Positions 52,662 to 62,869 of a DNA stretch of 64,000 nucleotides are shown piece after piece. Position 1 is the first letter of the stretch, and every line of letters begins with the position of its first letter. Location: assembly GCF_003026105.1 (NCBI RefSeq), contig NZ_PYNW01000009.1, positions 111,016 to 175,015 on the forward strand, read 5' to 3'. A model generated the notes under the pieces. The model saw nothing but the letters and a program-made list of their open reading frames with translations, did no database searches and was not told the DNA's origin. Source of the DNA: Photobacterium sp. GB-56. Lineage in GTDB: Bacteria > Pseudomonadota > Gammaproteobacteria > Enterobacterales > Vibrionaceae. The translations under genes were made by a program, and so were the position numbers.

Positions 52662-53657
52662 ATGAGCAAACCTGTCGGAAATCCAATTATTGAAGGTAAA
52701 AATCTAATTAAAGATTTTTCCGTTAACAGTAATTCATTAAAGAAATCAAAGATGCGTGCAATCAACGACGTGTCTTTCAAAATGTACAAAAGTCGTGGTC
52801 TTTCAGTTGTTGGTGAATCAGGTTCTGGTAAATCAACGACTGCGAAAATGATTGCAAAAATGTACGCGCCAACAGATGGCACAATTGAATATTTTGGTCG
52901 TGATATCCAGTCAATCACTAAACATGATGACTTAATGAATTACCGCCAAGGTGTGCAAATGGTATGGCAAGACCCATTCGGTTCTTTAAACCCTACTCAT
53001 ACTATTTTCCACCATATTGCTCGTCCGTTACTGATCCACAACAAAGTGAAGTCAGGCAATAAAAAAGAGCTAGAAGAAACGGTTTACAACCTACTAGAAC
53101 AAGTTGGCTTGATCCCACCAAAGGAGACAGCTGCGAAATTCCCCCACCAGCTGTCTGGCGGTCAACGTCAACGTGTTAACTTAGCGCGTAACATTGCGGT
53201 GGGTGCTGAAGTCGTACTTGCTGATGAGCCAACCTCAATGCTCGATGTTTCTATCCGTGCAGGTGTACTAAACCTGATGGAAGAAATGAAGTTTGAACGT
53301 GAGATGGCACTACTATACATCACCCACGATATCGCAACAGCACGTTACATTGCTGAAGATCTAGCGGTTATGTACGTTGGTCACATGGTTGAATGGGGCG
53401 ATACGGAAGAGATCATTCACGATCCACAACACCCGTATACCCAATTACTTGTATCAGCAGTTCCAGATCCAAGTAAGTCTATTCATGAAAAACTAAAAGG
53501 TAATAAAGGCGAGATCCCGCTATGGACGCCAGAAAGCGCGGGTTGCCCATTTGCAGGTCGCTGTACTCACGTTACCGATAAGTGCCGTGAAAAACTTCCA
53601 GGTGTGACTCAATTATCTGACAATCACTTTGTACGTTGTTACTTATACGAAAATTAA
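52662..53657 (+). CDS. Chitooligosaccharide ABC transporter ATP-binding protein (OppF type)
   Basis: Second ATPase, 331 residues. Walker A is GESGSGKSTT, signature LSGGQRQR, Walker B VVLADEPTSMLD, and the C-terminal cysteine cluster CPFAGRCTHVTDKC. TAGGAGGC precedes the ATG by six bases. It completes a standard two-permease, two-ATPase importer with Cbp. A terminator-like hairpin follows before the glycosidase genes. Confidence 0.93.
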   Translation: MSKPVGNPIIEGKNLIKDFSVNSNSLKKSKMRAINDVSFKMYKSRGLSVVGESGSGKSTTAKMIAKMYAPTDGTIEYFGRDIQSITKHDDLMNYRQGVQMVWQDPFGSLNPTHTIFHHIARPLLIHNKVKSGNKKELEETVYNLLEQVGLIPPKETAAKFPHQLSGGQRQRVNLARNIAVGAEVVLADEPTSMLDVSIRAGVLNLMEEMKFEREMALLYITHDIATARYIAEDLAVMYVGHMVEWGDTEEIIHDPQHPYTQLLVSAVPDPSKSIHEKLKGNKGEIPLWTPESAGCPFAGRCTHVTDKCREKLPGVTQLSDNHFVRCYLYEN

Positions 53658-53715
53658 TAATAGCTCGTTACTAAAAACGACTTATCTGCGTTATTGGTCG
53701 CCTTAGCTGTTAAAT

Positions 53716-53748
53716 GGTGGTTTCACAATGCTGAAACCACCTTTATTT
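53716..53748 (+). terminator. Intra-operon hairpin after the transporter genes
   Basis: GGTGGTTTCA, loop CAATGC, TGAAACCACC: a perfect 10-bp stem followed by TTTATTT. It is 20 bases before the GH9 start. It is probably a partial terminator that lowers expression of the catabolic genes relative to transport. Confidence 0.75.
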
Positions 53749-53767
53749 GGCGACACTAGGAGGATCC

Positions 53768-55504
53768 ATGCAGCTGTTAACTAACCATCTGGGCTATGAG
53801 CGTTTCAACGTAAAACACGCTTTATTACAAACCAACTCTCAGACTTTAACCGGTACTGCAGAACTTGTTTGTAACCAGACGAACACCACTATCATGCAGC
53901 TGCCATTACATGCCTATGACAACATAGCACAATGGCATACCGGTAATATTTACCTTATTGATTTCTCTTCTTGCCAACAACTTGGTGAGTTCCGTATTCG
54001 CTACGCAAACAGCGAATCAACTGTTTTTACCATTGCTGAAGGTGTGTTAATGCAACAAACCTTTAGTGATGTTCTGCACTACTTTAAATCTCAACGTTGC
54101 AGCGGTATTTTCGATCAAGCTGATAAAAATGCAGCTGTACTCAATTCAGATCAAACCGTAGACGTTCACGGTGGTTGGTATGATGCATCAGGTGATGTAA
54201 GTAAATACCTAAGCCATTTATCTTTTAGTAATTTTTTAAATCCACAACAAACCCCAATGATTGTGTGGAACATGCTAAAAGCCTATGAAGAGTTAGATCA
54301 GCAAGACGATATTGCAGACTTTACTCGTGTACGTTTACTTGAAGAAGCCACTTTCGGTGCCGATTTCTTACTGCGCATGCAACACGCGCAGGGCTATTTC
54401 TATATGACGGTATTCGACAAATGGAGCAAATCCCCGCAACAACGTGACATTTGTGCTTATTCAACTCAAGAAGGCATCAAGTCAGACGATTATCAAGCCG
54501 GCTTCCGTCAAGGTGGTGGGGTTACCATTGCAGCATTAGCAGCGCTTTCTCGTATTGCTCAACTAGAATCAAGCACTCGCTTAGGAGCGTTTACTGGCAT
54601 CGAGACCGAGCGATACCTTCAAGCGGCTGAACTTGGCTATTGGCATTTAAAACAACACAATACTGAATACTTAAACGATAGTACGGAAAATATTATAGAT
54701 GAGTATTGTGCCTTATTAGCCGCCGTTGAGTTATTCCGTAGTACTTCCCAAGATCGCTATTTAGTAGAAATGCGTGAGTGGGCTACACGTTTGGCTAAGC
54801 GTCAAATGTCAGATGAGAATATTGAATATTTCTGGTCTGCGACTGAAAACGGCGAACGTCCTTATTTCCATGCCGCTGAAGCAGGCCTTCCTGCCATTGC
54901 TCTGATGCAATATTTAAGTGCAGAAACGGATCCCAATTTCAAAAAGCCAATTGAACAAGTGTTATGTAACGCGCTTAATTTTGAGTTAGCGATTACAAAA
55001 GAAGTGAATAACCCATTTCACTACCCTCGCCAATACACTAAAGCTGTCGATGGTGAAAAGAAAACGGCTTTCTTTGTTGCCCATAACAATGAGTCAGGTT
55101 ACTGGTGGCAAGGCGAAAATGCACGTCTCGCGTCATTAGCAACCATGGCTTTTATGGCACAGAACTATGTTCAAGATCCAACATTACGTCAAGGCTTAAT
55201 GCAATTTGGTCAACGCTCACTTGACTGGATAGTTGGTTTAAACCCGTATGACATGTGTATGTTAGATGGTCATGGTCATAATAACCCAAATTACTTACCT
55301 CACTTAGGATTCAGTAACGCCAAAGGCGGTGTTTGTAACGGCATCACATCTGGCTTTGAAAACGAAGAAGACATCGCATTCAACCCTAATGGTCAAAAAG
55401 ACGATATGCTGCAAAACTGGCGCTGGGGTGAACAATGGATCCCACATGGTGGCTGGTACTTACTTGCAATTACGATGCAATTTAAGGAGCGTTGTCATGG
55501 CTGA
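53768..55504 (+). CDS. GH9 exo-beta-D-glucosaminidase
   Basis: Cytoplasmic glycoside hydrolase family 9 enzyme; related Photobacterium and Vibrio proteins, long annotated as endoglucanase-related, were shown to be exo-beta-D-glucosaminidases, as I recall. It has 578 residues from the ATG at 53768, which has AGGAGG five bases upstream; the seven-codon extension is rejected. An N-terminal Ig-like domain (about 1-90) precedes the (alpha/alpha)6 barrel. The catalytic aspartates lie in HGGWYDASGDVSKY and the acid glutamate probably in FENEEDIAFNPNG near the C terminus. No signal peptide. It overlaps the kinase gene by eight bases. Confidence 0.9.
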   Translation: MQLLTNHLGYERFNVKHALLQTNSQTLTGTAELVCNQTNTTIMQLPLHAYDNIAQWHTGNIYLIDFSSCQQLGEFRIRYANSESTVFTIAEGVLMQQTFSDVLHYFKSQRCSGIFDQADKNAAVLNSDQTVDVHGGWYDASGDVSKYLSHLSFSNFLNPQQTPMIVWNMLKAYEELDQQDDIADFTRVRLLEEATFGADFLLRMQHAQGYFYMTVFDKWSKSPQQRDICAYSTQEGIKSDDYQAGFRQGGGVTIAALAALSRIAQLESSTRLGAFTGIETERYLQAAELGYWHLKQHNTEYLNDSTENIIDEYCALLAAVELFRSTSQDRYLVEMREWATRLAKRQMSDENIEYFWSATENGERPYFHAAEAGLPAIALMQYLSAETDPNFKKPIEQVLCNALNFELAITKEVNNPFHYPRQYTKAVDGEKKTAFFVAHNNESGYWWQGENARLASLATMAFMAQNYVQDPTLRQGLMQFGQRSLDWIVGLNPYDMCMLDGHGHNNPNYLPHLGFSNAKGGVCNGITSGFENEEDIAFNPNGQKDDMLQNWRWGEQWIPHGGWYLLAITMQFKERCHG

Positions 55505-56381
55505 TATTCGTTACTTAGTGGGCGTTGACGGCGGTGGTACATCTTGCCGTGCACGCATCTGTGATCTCGATGGTAATACTTTAGGTGAAGCAAAAACGGG
55601 TAGTGCGAATATTCTATTAGGCAGTAGCGTTGCTATGGCATCGATCAATGATGCGATAGCAACTGCGGCCAGCCAAGCAAATCTTAATAATAGCCATTTT
55701 CGTTATATGTCAGTAGGCCTAGCACTCGCAGGCGCTGAACAACAAGAGGCTTGGTATAACTTCATGAAACAGCCTCATCCTTACGGTGCCATAACATTAA
55801 ATACCGATGCGTATGGTGCTTGTTTAGGTGCTTGGGGAGGTAAAGATGGCGCGATATTAATTGCTGGTACTGGCTCTTGTGGGATCTTATTAAAAGATGG
55901 TCAACAGCATGTGGTTGGCGGTCGTGAATTCCCGATTTCAGATCAAGGCGGCGGTGCTGTTATGGGTCTGCGTTTGATTCAACAAGTACTATTAAGTGTT
56001 GATGGTATTGTTGAACAAACACCGCTTGCTCGCTCTGTACTCACATATTTTAATCATGATATCGACAATATCGTATTGTGGTCAAAAGCAGCGCGCCCTT
56101 GTGATTATGGTCAATTTTCACCGAGCATTTTTGCCCATGCAGCACAAGGCGATAAACTCGCGATAGATATGCTATCGCAAACAGCGCGAGATATAGAAAT
56201 GTGGATGAATGCATTAGTTGTGCGTGGCGCTGACAAAATTTGCCTCATGGGCAGCATTGCAGAACGTATTCATGCATGGTTAGTACCACCTATGCAGCAA
56301 CGTATAGCAACACCACAAGGTGATGCTATGGATGGCGCGATTGCTATGGCACGTAGTAATCACGATTTATATAAACTTTAA
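55497..56381 (+). CDS. gspK: Glucosamine kinase GspK
   Basis: ATP-dependent kinase converting glucosamine to glucosamine 6-phosphate, of the BadF/BadG/BcrA/BcrD (ASKHA) superfamily. It has 294 residues from the ATG at 55497 (AAGGAGC upstream); a much longer overlapping frame is rejected because it lies inside the GH9 gene. Motifs: phosphate-1 VGVDGGGTSCRARICD, and phosphate-2 IAGTGSCGILL. It receives GlcN from the GH9 enzyme with which it is translationally coupled. It is seven bases upstream of the hexosaminidase gene. Confidence 0.93.
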   Translation: MADIRYLVGVDGGGTSCRARICDLDGNTLGEAKTGSANILLGSSVAMASINDAIATAASQANLNNSHFRYMSVGLALAGAEQQEAWYNFMKQPHPYGAITLNTDAYGACLGAWGGKDGAILIAGTGSCGILLKDGQQHVVGGREFPISDQGGGAVMGLRLIQQVLLSVDGIVEQTPLARSVLTYFNHDIDNIVLWSKAARPCDYGQFSPSIFAHAAQGDKLAIDMLSQTARDIEMWMNALVVRGADKICLMGSIAERIHAWLVPPMQQRIATPQGDAMDGAIAMARSNHDLYKL

Positions 56382-56387
56382 GGGGGA

Positions 56388-58319
56388 ATGATGAGTTACC
56401 GCCTTGATTTAACTGTAATCGATAAAAAAGAAAACGAATCTCGTTTTGCATTAAGCTTACATAATTTAACCGATACTCCACTACAAAATTGGTCATTACA
56501 TTTTTTGTTTAATCGTTTCGTTAGAGCCGAGACGTTAAGCAAAGGCGCTATCAGCCAAACGGGGAGTTACTGTACATTAACAGCCACGGACAATTTACCT
56601 GCAAATGGTCTTTTTTATACCGAGTTCACGGTCGGTACTGCACCATTTACGCTTTATGACGACGGTATTTTAGATGCATTTATCTCATTAGCATCAACCG
56701 CTGAGTACATTAAGCCGTTAAAAGTCGACATCAGTACTATCAATCTTGATCAACCTGCTGTTGAACGCTACAACACACCGCTACCCGTTAAAGCGGCTGA
56801 TATTGCTTTGATCCCTAAACCTAGCAAGATAACGCAACTACAGGGCTCTTTTCATATAAATCAACATACTGCCATTTCAACACCACCCACATTAGCGCAA
56901 GGTGCAGTAAATTGGTTACAAGCAGAACTCAATACCTTATTGAATGAACACGTGCCGGTTAATCAGCAAGGCAACATTCATTATACTGTAAATAAAGACC
57001 TTGTAGATGAAGGCTATCGCTTACTCGTTGAAAACGATAACGTCTGGATCCAAGCTAATTCAGCATCTGGTTTTGTCTACGCAACTTCAAGTTTACTTCA
57101 ATTAATACCAAGTAAACCATCGCATCAAGCTGATAGCACTTACCAGATCCCAATGGTAGATATTAATGATAAACCGCATTTTGGTTATCGCGGTATGATG
57201 CTCGATTGTGGTCGCCACTTTCACCCTGTTGAGCGTATAAAACATCTTATCGATCAATTAGCACGCTACAAATTTAATACGTTTCATTGGCATTTAACCG
57301 ATGACGAAGGCTGGCGCGTTGAAATTGATGCCTACCCTGAACTCACCTGTATCGGTGCTTGGCGTGGTCCAAATGAAGTGATCGCTCCACAATTTAGCCA
57401 CATTGCTCAGCGCTATGGTGGATTTTATTCAAAACAAGAAATTCGTGATGTCATTGCGTATGCCGCTGATCGTGGGATCATGATCATTCCGGAAATAGAT
57501 ATCCCTGGCCACTGTCGTGCTGCTATTTTATCACTCCCTGATTTGTTGATTGATCCAGATGATAAATCTGTTTATCGCAGCATTCAAAACTATAACGACA
57601 ACATCTTATCGCCTGCACTAAAAGGCACTTACAGCTTTATTAGCAATGTACTTTCGGAAATATGCGATCTATTCCCCGCACCTTTCGTTCATATTGGTGC
57701 AGATGAAGTCCCTGTCGGTGTTTGGACAGATAGCCCTGCTTGCCAAAAATTCATGGCAGAGCATGACTATCACGATCCCAAAGAACTGCAAGGGCACCTA
57801 TTACGTTTTGCCGAAGAAGTACTAGAAGGTAAAGGTAAGCGCATGATGGGTTGGGAAGAAGCAACCCATGGTGAGAAGGTCAGTAAAAATACCATCATCT
57901 TCTCATGGCAAAGTGAACAGGCTGGATTGGAATGTATCCAAAAAGGCTACGACATTGTGATGCAGCCAGCACAAGCGACGTACTTAGATTTAGCTCAAGG
58001 CTACTCGGCAGATGAAGCAGGTGTTGATTGGGCTGGAAAGTTACCCCTCGATAAAGTTTACAATTATTACCCACTCAGTGATCTCGCCGAGGAAAACTCT
58101 GAGCGGCAGCACATTTTAGGCATTCAAACCGCCCTTTGGTCAGAATTAGTAAATAACCAAAGCCGATTTGAATATATGATTTACCCCCGCTTACTGGCAG
58201 TCTCGGAGATTTGCTGGAGCGACCCTAAATATCGTAACTGGGATGACTTCAAAGCACGTTTAAAAGGTCAACTTAGCTACCTGGACAAGGCAGGTATTAA
58301 TTACCGCCACTGTGAATAA
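56388..58319 (+). CDS. Beta-N-acetylhexosaminidase, GH20
   Basis: Hydrolyses terminal GlcNAc from chitooligosaccharides. It has 643 residues without a signal peptide, so intracellular. An N-terminal CHB_HEX/GH20b-type domain (about 1-260) is followed by the TIM barrel with FRYNTFHWHLTDDEGWR-like sequence and the catalytic pair Asp439-Glu440 in HIGADEVPVG. The acetamido-assisted mechanism uses exactly this pair. ATGs at 56388 and 56391 compete; AGGGGG directly abuts the first, so the second is likely used. It is 41 bases upstream of chbP. Confidence 0.92.
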   Translation: MMSYRLDLTVIDKKENESRFALSLHNLTDTPLQNWSLHFLFNRFVRAETLSKGAISQTGSYCTLTATDNLPANGLFYTEFTVGTAPFTLYDDGILDAFISLASTAEYIKPLKVDISTINLDQPAVERYNTPLPVKAADIALIPKPSKITQLQGSFHINQHTAISTPPTLAQGAVNWLQAELNTLLNEHVPVNQQGNIHYTVNKDLVDEGYRLLVENDNVWIQANSASGFVYATSSLLQLIPSKPSHQADSTYQIPMVDINDKPHFGYRGMMLDCGRHFHPVERIKHLIDQLARYKFNTFHWHLTDDEGWRVEIDAYPELTCIGAWRGPNEVIAPQFSHIAQRYGGFYSKQEIRDVIAYAADRGIMIIPEIDIPGHCRAAILSLPDLLIDPDDKSVYRSIQNYNDNILSPALKGTYSFISNVLSEICDLFPAPFVHIGADEVPVGVWTDSPACQKFMAEHDYHDPKELQGHLLRFAEEVLEGKGKRMMGWEEATHGEKVSKNTIIFSWQSEQAGLECIQKGYDIVMQPAQATYLDLAQGYSADEAGVDWAGKLPLDKVYNYYPLSDLAEENSERQHILGIQTALWSELVNNQSRFEYMIYPRLLAVSEICWSDPKYRNWDDFKARLKGQLSYLDKAGINYRHCE

Positions 58320-58360
58320 CCACGCACAGTAGAGTGAAATTTTTTAAGGATTAAAAAGCA

Positions 58361-60766
58361 ATGAAATACGGTTATTTTGACAACGACAACAGAGAATATG
58401 TTATCACTCGTCCTGATGTCCCAGCACCATGGACAAATTACTTAGGTACAGAGAAATTCTGTACAGTAATTTCACAAAACGCAGGTGGTTACTCATTCTA
58501 CAAATCTCCAGAGTATAATCGCGTCACGAAATTCCGCCCAAATGCGACATTTGACCGCCCAGGGCACTACGTATACCTTCGTGATGATGCGACAGGTGAT
58601 TACTGGTCAATCTCATGGCAACCAGTAGCAAAAAGCCTAGACGAAGCATCGTATGAAGTGCGTCACGGTTTGTCTTACTCTAAATTTAAGTGTGACTACA
58701 ACGGCATCGAAGCAACCAAAACATTATTCGTACCAAAAGGCGAAGATGCAGAGGTTTGGGATGTTGTGATTAAAAACACGACAGATGAAGTGCGCACTAT
58801 TAGTGCATTCTCATTTGTTGAGTTCTCTTTCAGCCACATTCAATCTGATAACCAAAACCACCAGATGAGCTTGTACTCAGCCGGCACATCTTATGAAGAC
58901 GGCGTGATTGAATATGATCTTTACTACAACACCAATGAGAAAGAAGGTTTCTACTACCTAGCTTCTACATTTGATCCTGATAGCTATGATGGTCAACGTG
59001 ACACTTTCCTTGGTGCTTACCGTGATGAAGCTAACCCTATTGCGGTTGAAAAAGGACGTTGTTCTAACCACGTACAAACCTGTTACAACCACTGTGGCTC
59101 ACTACACAAGCAATTCACTATCCAACCGGGTGAAGAAGTACGCTTTAGCTACATCCTAGGTGTCGGTAAAAACGAAGGTCAACGCCTACGTAAAAAATAC
59201 CAAGATGTCGCTGCAGTCGATGCTGCATTTGCTGAAATTAAAGAACACTGGAACAGCCGTTGTAACAAGTTCAAGGTGACATCACCGAACGAAGGTCTAG
59301 ATACCATGATCAACGCATGGACTCTATACCAAGCTGAAACATGTGTGGTTTGGTCACGCTTCGCATCATTTATCGAAGTGGGCGGTCGTACAGGTCTTGG
59401 TTACCGTGATACCGCACAAGATGCAATCTCTGTTCCTCACTCAAACCCAGAGATGACACGTAAGCGTCTTGTTGACTTACTACGTGGTCAAGTTAAGGCA
59501 GGTTACGGCCTACACCTATTTGATCCAGATTGGTTCGATCCAGACATGGCTGATGTTGAGCCATCAAAATCACCAACAGTTGTTCCAACCCCAAGTGATG
59601 CAGATAAGATCCACGGTATCGAAGATACCTGTTCTGATGACCACCTATGGCTAGTACCAACAATCTGTAAGTACGTAACAGAAACAGGTGAAGAGAGCTT
59701 CATTGACGAAGTGATCCCATACGCTGACGGCGGTGATGCATCTGTTTATGAGCACATGAAAGCCGCACTCGATTTCTCAGCAGAATACGTAGGCCGAACC
59801 GGTATCTGTAAAGGTCTTCGTGCAGACTGGAATGACTGTCTAAACCTTGGTGGCGGTGAGTCAGCAATGGTGTCATTCCTTCACTTCTGGGCATTACAAG
59901 AATTCATCGAGCTTGCTAAGCATCAAGGTAAAGACGCAGATGTTGCTAAATACACTGAAATGGCAGCAAACGTACGTGAAGCGTGTGAACAACACCTATG
60001 GGATGACGAAGGTGGCTGGTACATCCGTGGTCTAACAAAAGACGGTGACAAGATCGGTACAGCGCAACAAACTGAAGGTCGTATTCACTTAGAGTCAAAT
60101 ACTCTAGCTGTGCTTTCTGGTATGGCATCACAAGATCGTGGTGAGAAAGCAATGGATGCCGTTGATGAAAACCTATTCTCTGAATACGGTCTACACCTAA
60201 ATGCACCATCATTCGCAACCCCTAATGATGATATCGGTTTCGTTACGCGCGTATATCAAGGCGTGAAAGAAAACGGTGCAATCTTCTCGCATCCAAACCC
60301 ATGGGCATGGGTAGCTGAAGCGAAACTAGGTCGTGGTGATCGTGCAATGAAGTTCTACGATGCACTTAACCCATACAACCAAAACGACATCATTGAAAAA
60401 CGTATTGCAGAACCTTACTCATACGTTCAGTTCATCATGGGACGTGATCACCAAGATCACGGTCGTGCAAACCACCCATGGTTAACAGGTACATCTGGTT
60501 GGGCATATTTTGCCGTAACTAACTTTATCCTAGGTGTACAAACAGGCTTTGCAGGTCTAACTGTTAATCCTTGTATTCCAACAAGCTGGCCTGGTTTTGA
60601 AGTGACTCGTGAATGGCGTGGCGCGACTTACAACATTAAAGTTGAAAACCCAAATGGGGTAAGTAAAGGCGTTAAATCTATTACGCTAAACGGTGAAACA
60701 GTCGAAGGCGCAATTGCTCCTCAAGCTGAAGGCACAACCAATACTGTTACAGTAGTAATGGGCTAA
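58361..60766 (+). CDS. chbP: N,N'-diacetylchitobiose phosphorylase, GH94
   Basis: Phosphorolyses (GlcNAc)2 to GlcNAc-1-phosphate and GlcNAc, saving one ATP. It has 801 residues. The general acid is Asp492 in RADWNDCLNL, the same number as in the characterised Vibrio proteolyticus enzyme. N-terminal beta-sandwich, linker and (alpha/alpha)6 domains are in the usual GH94 order. AAGGA lies about ten bases before the ATG. Codon bias is strong. A stem-loop separates it from the mutase gene that handles its sugar-1-phosphate product. Confidence 0.95.
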   Translation: MKYGYFDNDNREYVITRPDVPAPWTNYLGTEKFCTVISQNAGGYSFYKSPEYNRVTKFRPNATFDRPGHYVYLRDDATGDYWSISWQPVAKSLDEASYEVRHGLSYSKFKCDYNGIEATKTLFVPKGEDAEVWDVVIKNTTDEVRTISAFSFVEFSFSHIQSDNQNHQMSLYSAGTSYEDGVIEYDLYYNTNEKEGFYYLASTFDPDSYDGQRDTFLGAYRDEANPIAVEKGRCSNHVQTCYNHCGSLHKQFTIQPGEEVRFSYILGVGKNEGQRLRKKYQDVAAVDAAFAEIKEHWNSRCNKFKVTSPNEGLDTMINAWTLYQAETCVVWSRFASFIEVGGRTGLGYRDTAQDAISVPHSNPEMTRKRLVDLLRGQVKAGYGLHLFDPDWFDPDMADVEPSKSPTVVPTPSDADKIHGIEDTCSDDHLWLVPTICKYVTETGEESFIDEVIPYADGGDASVYEHMKAALDFSAEYVGRTGICKGLRADWNDCLNLGGGESAMVSFLHFWALQEFIELAKHQGKDADVAKYTEMAANVREACEQHLWDDEGGWYIRGLTKDGDKIGTAQQTEGRIHLESNTLAVLSGMASQDRGEKAMDAVDENLFSEYGLHLNAPSFATPNDDIGFVTRVYQGVKENGAIFSHPNPWAWVAEAKLGRGDRAMKFYDALNPYNQNDIIEKRIAEPYSYVQFIMGRDHQDHGRANHPWLTGTSGWAYFAVTNFILGVQTGFAGLTVNPCIPTSWPGFEVTREWRGATYNIKVENPNGVSKGVKSITLNGETVEGAIAPQAEGTTNTVTVVMG

Positions 60767-60773
60767 AACGGTT

Positions 60774-60804
60774 AGGGAGGTGTATTCACCTCCCTCTTTT
60801 TATT
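60774..60804 (+). terminator. Hairpin between chbP and the mutase gene
   Basis: AGGGAGGTG, loop TATT, CACCTCCCT, then CTTTTTATTT. It looks like an intrinsic terminator but lies inside the operon, 25 bases before the next start, so it is probably leaky or stabilises the chbP message. Confidence 0.8.
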
Positions 60805-60828
60805 TGAGAGAGAAATAGGAGTTCCTCC

Positions 60829-62241
60829 ATGATTCAGTTTGGAACAGGTGGATGGCGTGCCTTCATTGGTGAAGAGTTTACTCAAGCAAATGTACGCTTA
60901 GTAGCTCAAGCCCTTGCTAACATCATGATCAAAGAGTCAGTCACTGAAAATGGTTTCATTATTGGTTACGACCGTCGTTTTCTATCCGATAAAGCAGCAA
61001 CGTGGTTTGCTGAAGTTTTAGCGGGTAACAACATTAAATGTAGCTTCATCGATAAGTTCGTACCAACCCCTGTTGTGATGTTTAAAGCAAAACAAACAGG
61101 TGCGACATATTCAGCTTGTATTACTGCGTCACACAATCCAGCAGATTACAACGGCATAAAAGTCTTCATTGAAGGCGGTCGTGATGCGGATGAAATCATT
61201 ACTCAAAAGATTGAACAACAAATCGCAGTGTTAACCGATGCGGATGTAAAACGTGTTGACTTTGAACAAGCACAAAACGATAAGTTAGTTGAAATCATCA
61301 ATCCAATGAACGAGTTCGTTGATTCAATTATTGATTTCATCGATATGGAAGCGATTAAAAAAGCGAATCTTCGCGTTCTTATCGATCCTATGTTTGGAGT
61401 GGCAAAAAATGCCCTGCAAACGGTCCTGATCAGTGCTCGCTGTGATGTTGACGTGATCAACGATAGTGAAAACCCTGGTTTTGGTGGTTTAATGCCATCG
61501 CCGAGTGCTGCAACGCTTTACCGTTTAAAGCATCTTGTCGCTCACGAAGGTTATGATATCGGTATTGGTACTGATGGCGATGCTGACCGTTTAGGTATTA
61601 TTGATGAGAAAGGTAACTTTATTCACCCGAATGAAGTACTACTTCTACTTTATTACTACATGCTTGAATATAAAGGCTGGAAAGGATCGGTAGTACGTAA
61701 TATCGCAACCACCCACCTTTTAGATAAAGTTGCAGAAGCTTATGGTGAGAAATCATTTGAAGTGCCAGTAGGCTTTAAGCACATTAGCTCACAAATGGAA
61801 GCTGATGATTCTCTCATTGGTGGAGAAAGCTCAGGTGGTTTAACAATCCGTGGTCATATCAAAGGTAAAGATGGTGTATTTGCATCAAGCTTACTGGTCG
61901 AAATGATCAGCGTGACAGGTAAGAAGTTATCTGAATTACTTGATGAAATTTATGGGCGCTTTGGCTATGCCTACACAGCAGAAGGCGATTGTACCTTTAA
62001 ACCTGCTGAACGTGAGCGTCTGTACAACAAGATCTATGTAGAAAAAGCATTGCCTGATTTTGACTATGAAATCGAAAAAGTAAGCTATGCCGATGGCGCT
62101 AAAGTTTACTTTAAAAATGGCGGTTGGGCGATTGCACGTTTCTCTGGTACTGAGCCATTACTCCGTATCTTTGTTGAAATGGAAGATCAACCACAGGCAG
62201 AAGCAGTACTTGCTCAATTAAAAGCATTCCTTTCTGTTTAA
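60829..62241 (+). CDS. Phosphohexomutase (phosphoglucomutase/phosphomannomutase family), probably GlcNAc-1-P mutase
   Basis: Alpha-D-phosphohexomutase, 470 residues. The phosphoserine is Ser101 in TASHNPADYNG, the metal loop is GTDGDADRLG (about 244-253), sugar-binding GGESSGG follows, and the C-terminal phosphate site is RFSGTEPLLRI. AGGAG lies eight bases before the ATG. Placed right after chbP, its natural substrate should be GlcNAc-1-phosphate, giving GlcNAc-6-phosphate for NagA; this is inference from context. It is the last gene of the operon (VC0611 position, from memory). Confidence 0.9.
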   Translation: MIQFGTGGWRAFIGEEFTQANVRLVAQALANIMIKESVTENGFIIGYDRRFLSDKAATWFAEVLAGNNIKCSFIDKFVPTPVVMFKAKQTGATYSACITASHNPADYNGIKVFIEGGRDADEIITQKIEQQIAVLTDADVKRVDFEQAQNDKLVEIINPMNEFVDSIIDFIDMEAIKKANLRVLIDPMFGVAKNALQTVLISARCDVDVINDSENPGFGGLMPSPSAATLYRLKHLVAHEGYDIGIGTDGDADRLGIIDEKGNFIHPNEVLLLLYYYMLEYKGWKGSVVRNIATTHLLDKVAEAYGEKSFEVPVGFKHISSQMEADDSLIGGESSGGLTIRGHIKGKDGVFASSLLVEMISVTGKKLSELLDEIYGRFGYAYTAEGDCTFKPAERERLYNKIYVEKALPDFDYEIEKVSYADGAKVYFKNGGWAIARFSGTEPLLRIFVEMEDQPQAEAVLAQLKAFLSV

Positions 62242-62288
62242 AAAACATAGCTGTTGTTTTAGCAGATCACACCGCTGATCTTTGCTAG

Positions 62289-62318
62289 AGGGTAACCATT
62301 CAGTTACCCTTTTCTTTT
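62289..62318 (+). terminator. chb operon terminator
   Basis: AGGGTAAC and GTTACCCT form an 8-bp stem, followed by TTTCTTTT. Confidence 0.85.
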
Positions 62319-62482
62319 ATATTTTGCCATTCTATTTACCTCCATATAAAAATTTGATATCGAGCCCATTTACAGTAATAACCCCATCTAAAAATAAAAA
62401 TAGATAGCCCAATCACATAAAAATATCGATTTGAGGTCCATGATTAAAAGGCGTTAAATTTATCGCACTCAAGGAAATCGGT

Positions 62483-62869
62483 ATGAAAAAGATTATCTTT
62501 AGTATCATAGCTATTGTTTTAGCTATACTTTTCACCGAACATTTCCACTCATTTACAGTGGGTTTTAGCCTTGCCATTGTCGCGGTAGGAATAAGCTATT
62601 TCATTGCTTATCAGGCAATTCGCCAACCTCAATATGTCATGAGCTACCTTGTACTTGCTGTACTGACAAAATTAGTTATCACTATCAGTGGCGTTATTTG
62701 GGTCTTTTCTAACAACGTTATTCATTCACCAATCACTTTCTTAGTGGCTTATACTGTTTTTTCAGCTCTCATTACCTACCTAGCATCACGTTACCGTGCA
62801 TATCGTCGTGATCGTAGTGATAATCAGCAAAAGGAGATATTACATACAGGTCTCTATGAACAAATTTAA
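62483..62869 (+). CDS. Small polytopic membrane protein, function unknown
   Basis: A 128-residue protein with four hydrophobic segments (about 4-20, 24-42, 53-75 and 84-104) and a basic C-terminal tail RYRAYRRDRS. AAGGA lies seven bases before the ATG. I do not recognise the family; the size and helix spacing loosely recall AtpI-like proteins, but I see no specific motif. It lies between the chb terminator and the rRNA operon, with no partner gene nearby. The tail should face the cytoplasm. Confidence 0.65.
   Translation: MKKIIFSIIAIVLAILFTEHFHSFTVGFSLAIVAVGISYFIAYQAIRQPQYVMSYLVLAVLTKLVITISGVIWVFSNNVIHSPITFLVAYTVFSALITYLASRYRAYRRDRSDNQQKEILHTGLYEQI

Noticed and set aside
55329..55496. 56-codon extension of gspK
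   Set aside because: Lies inside the GH9 gene; a good ribosome site and conserved N terminus start at 55497.
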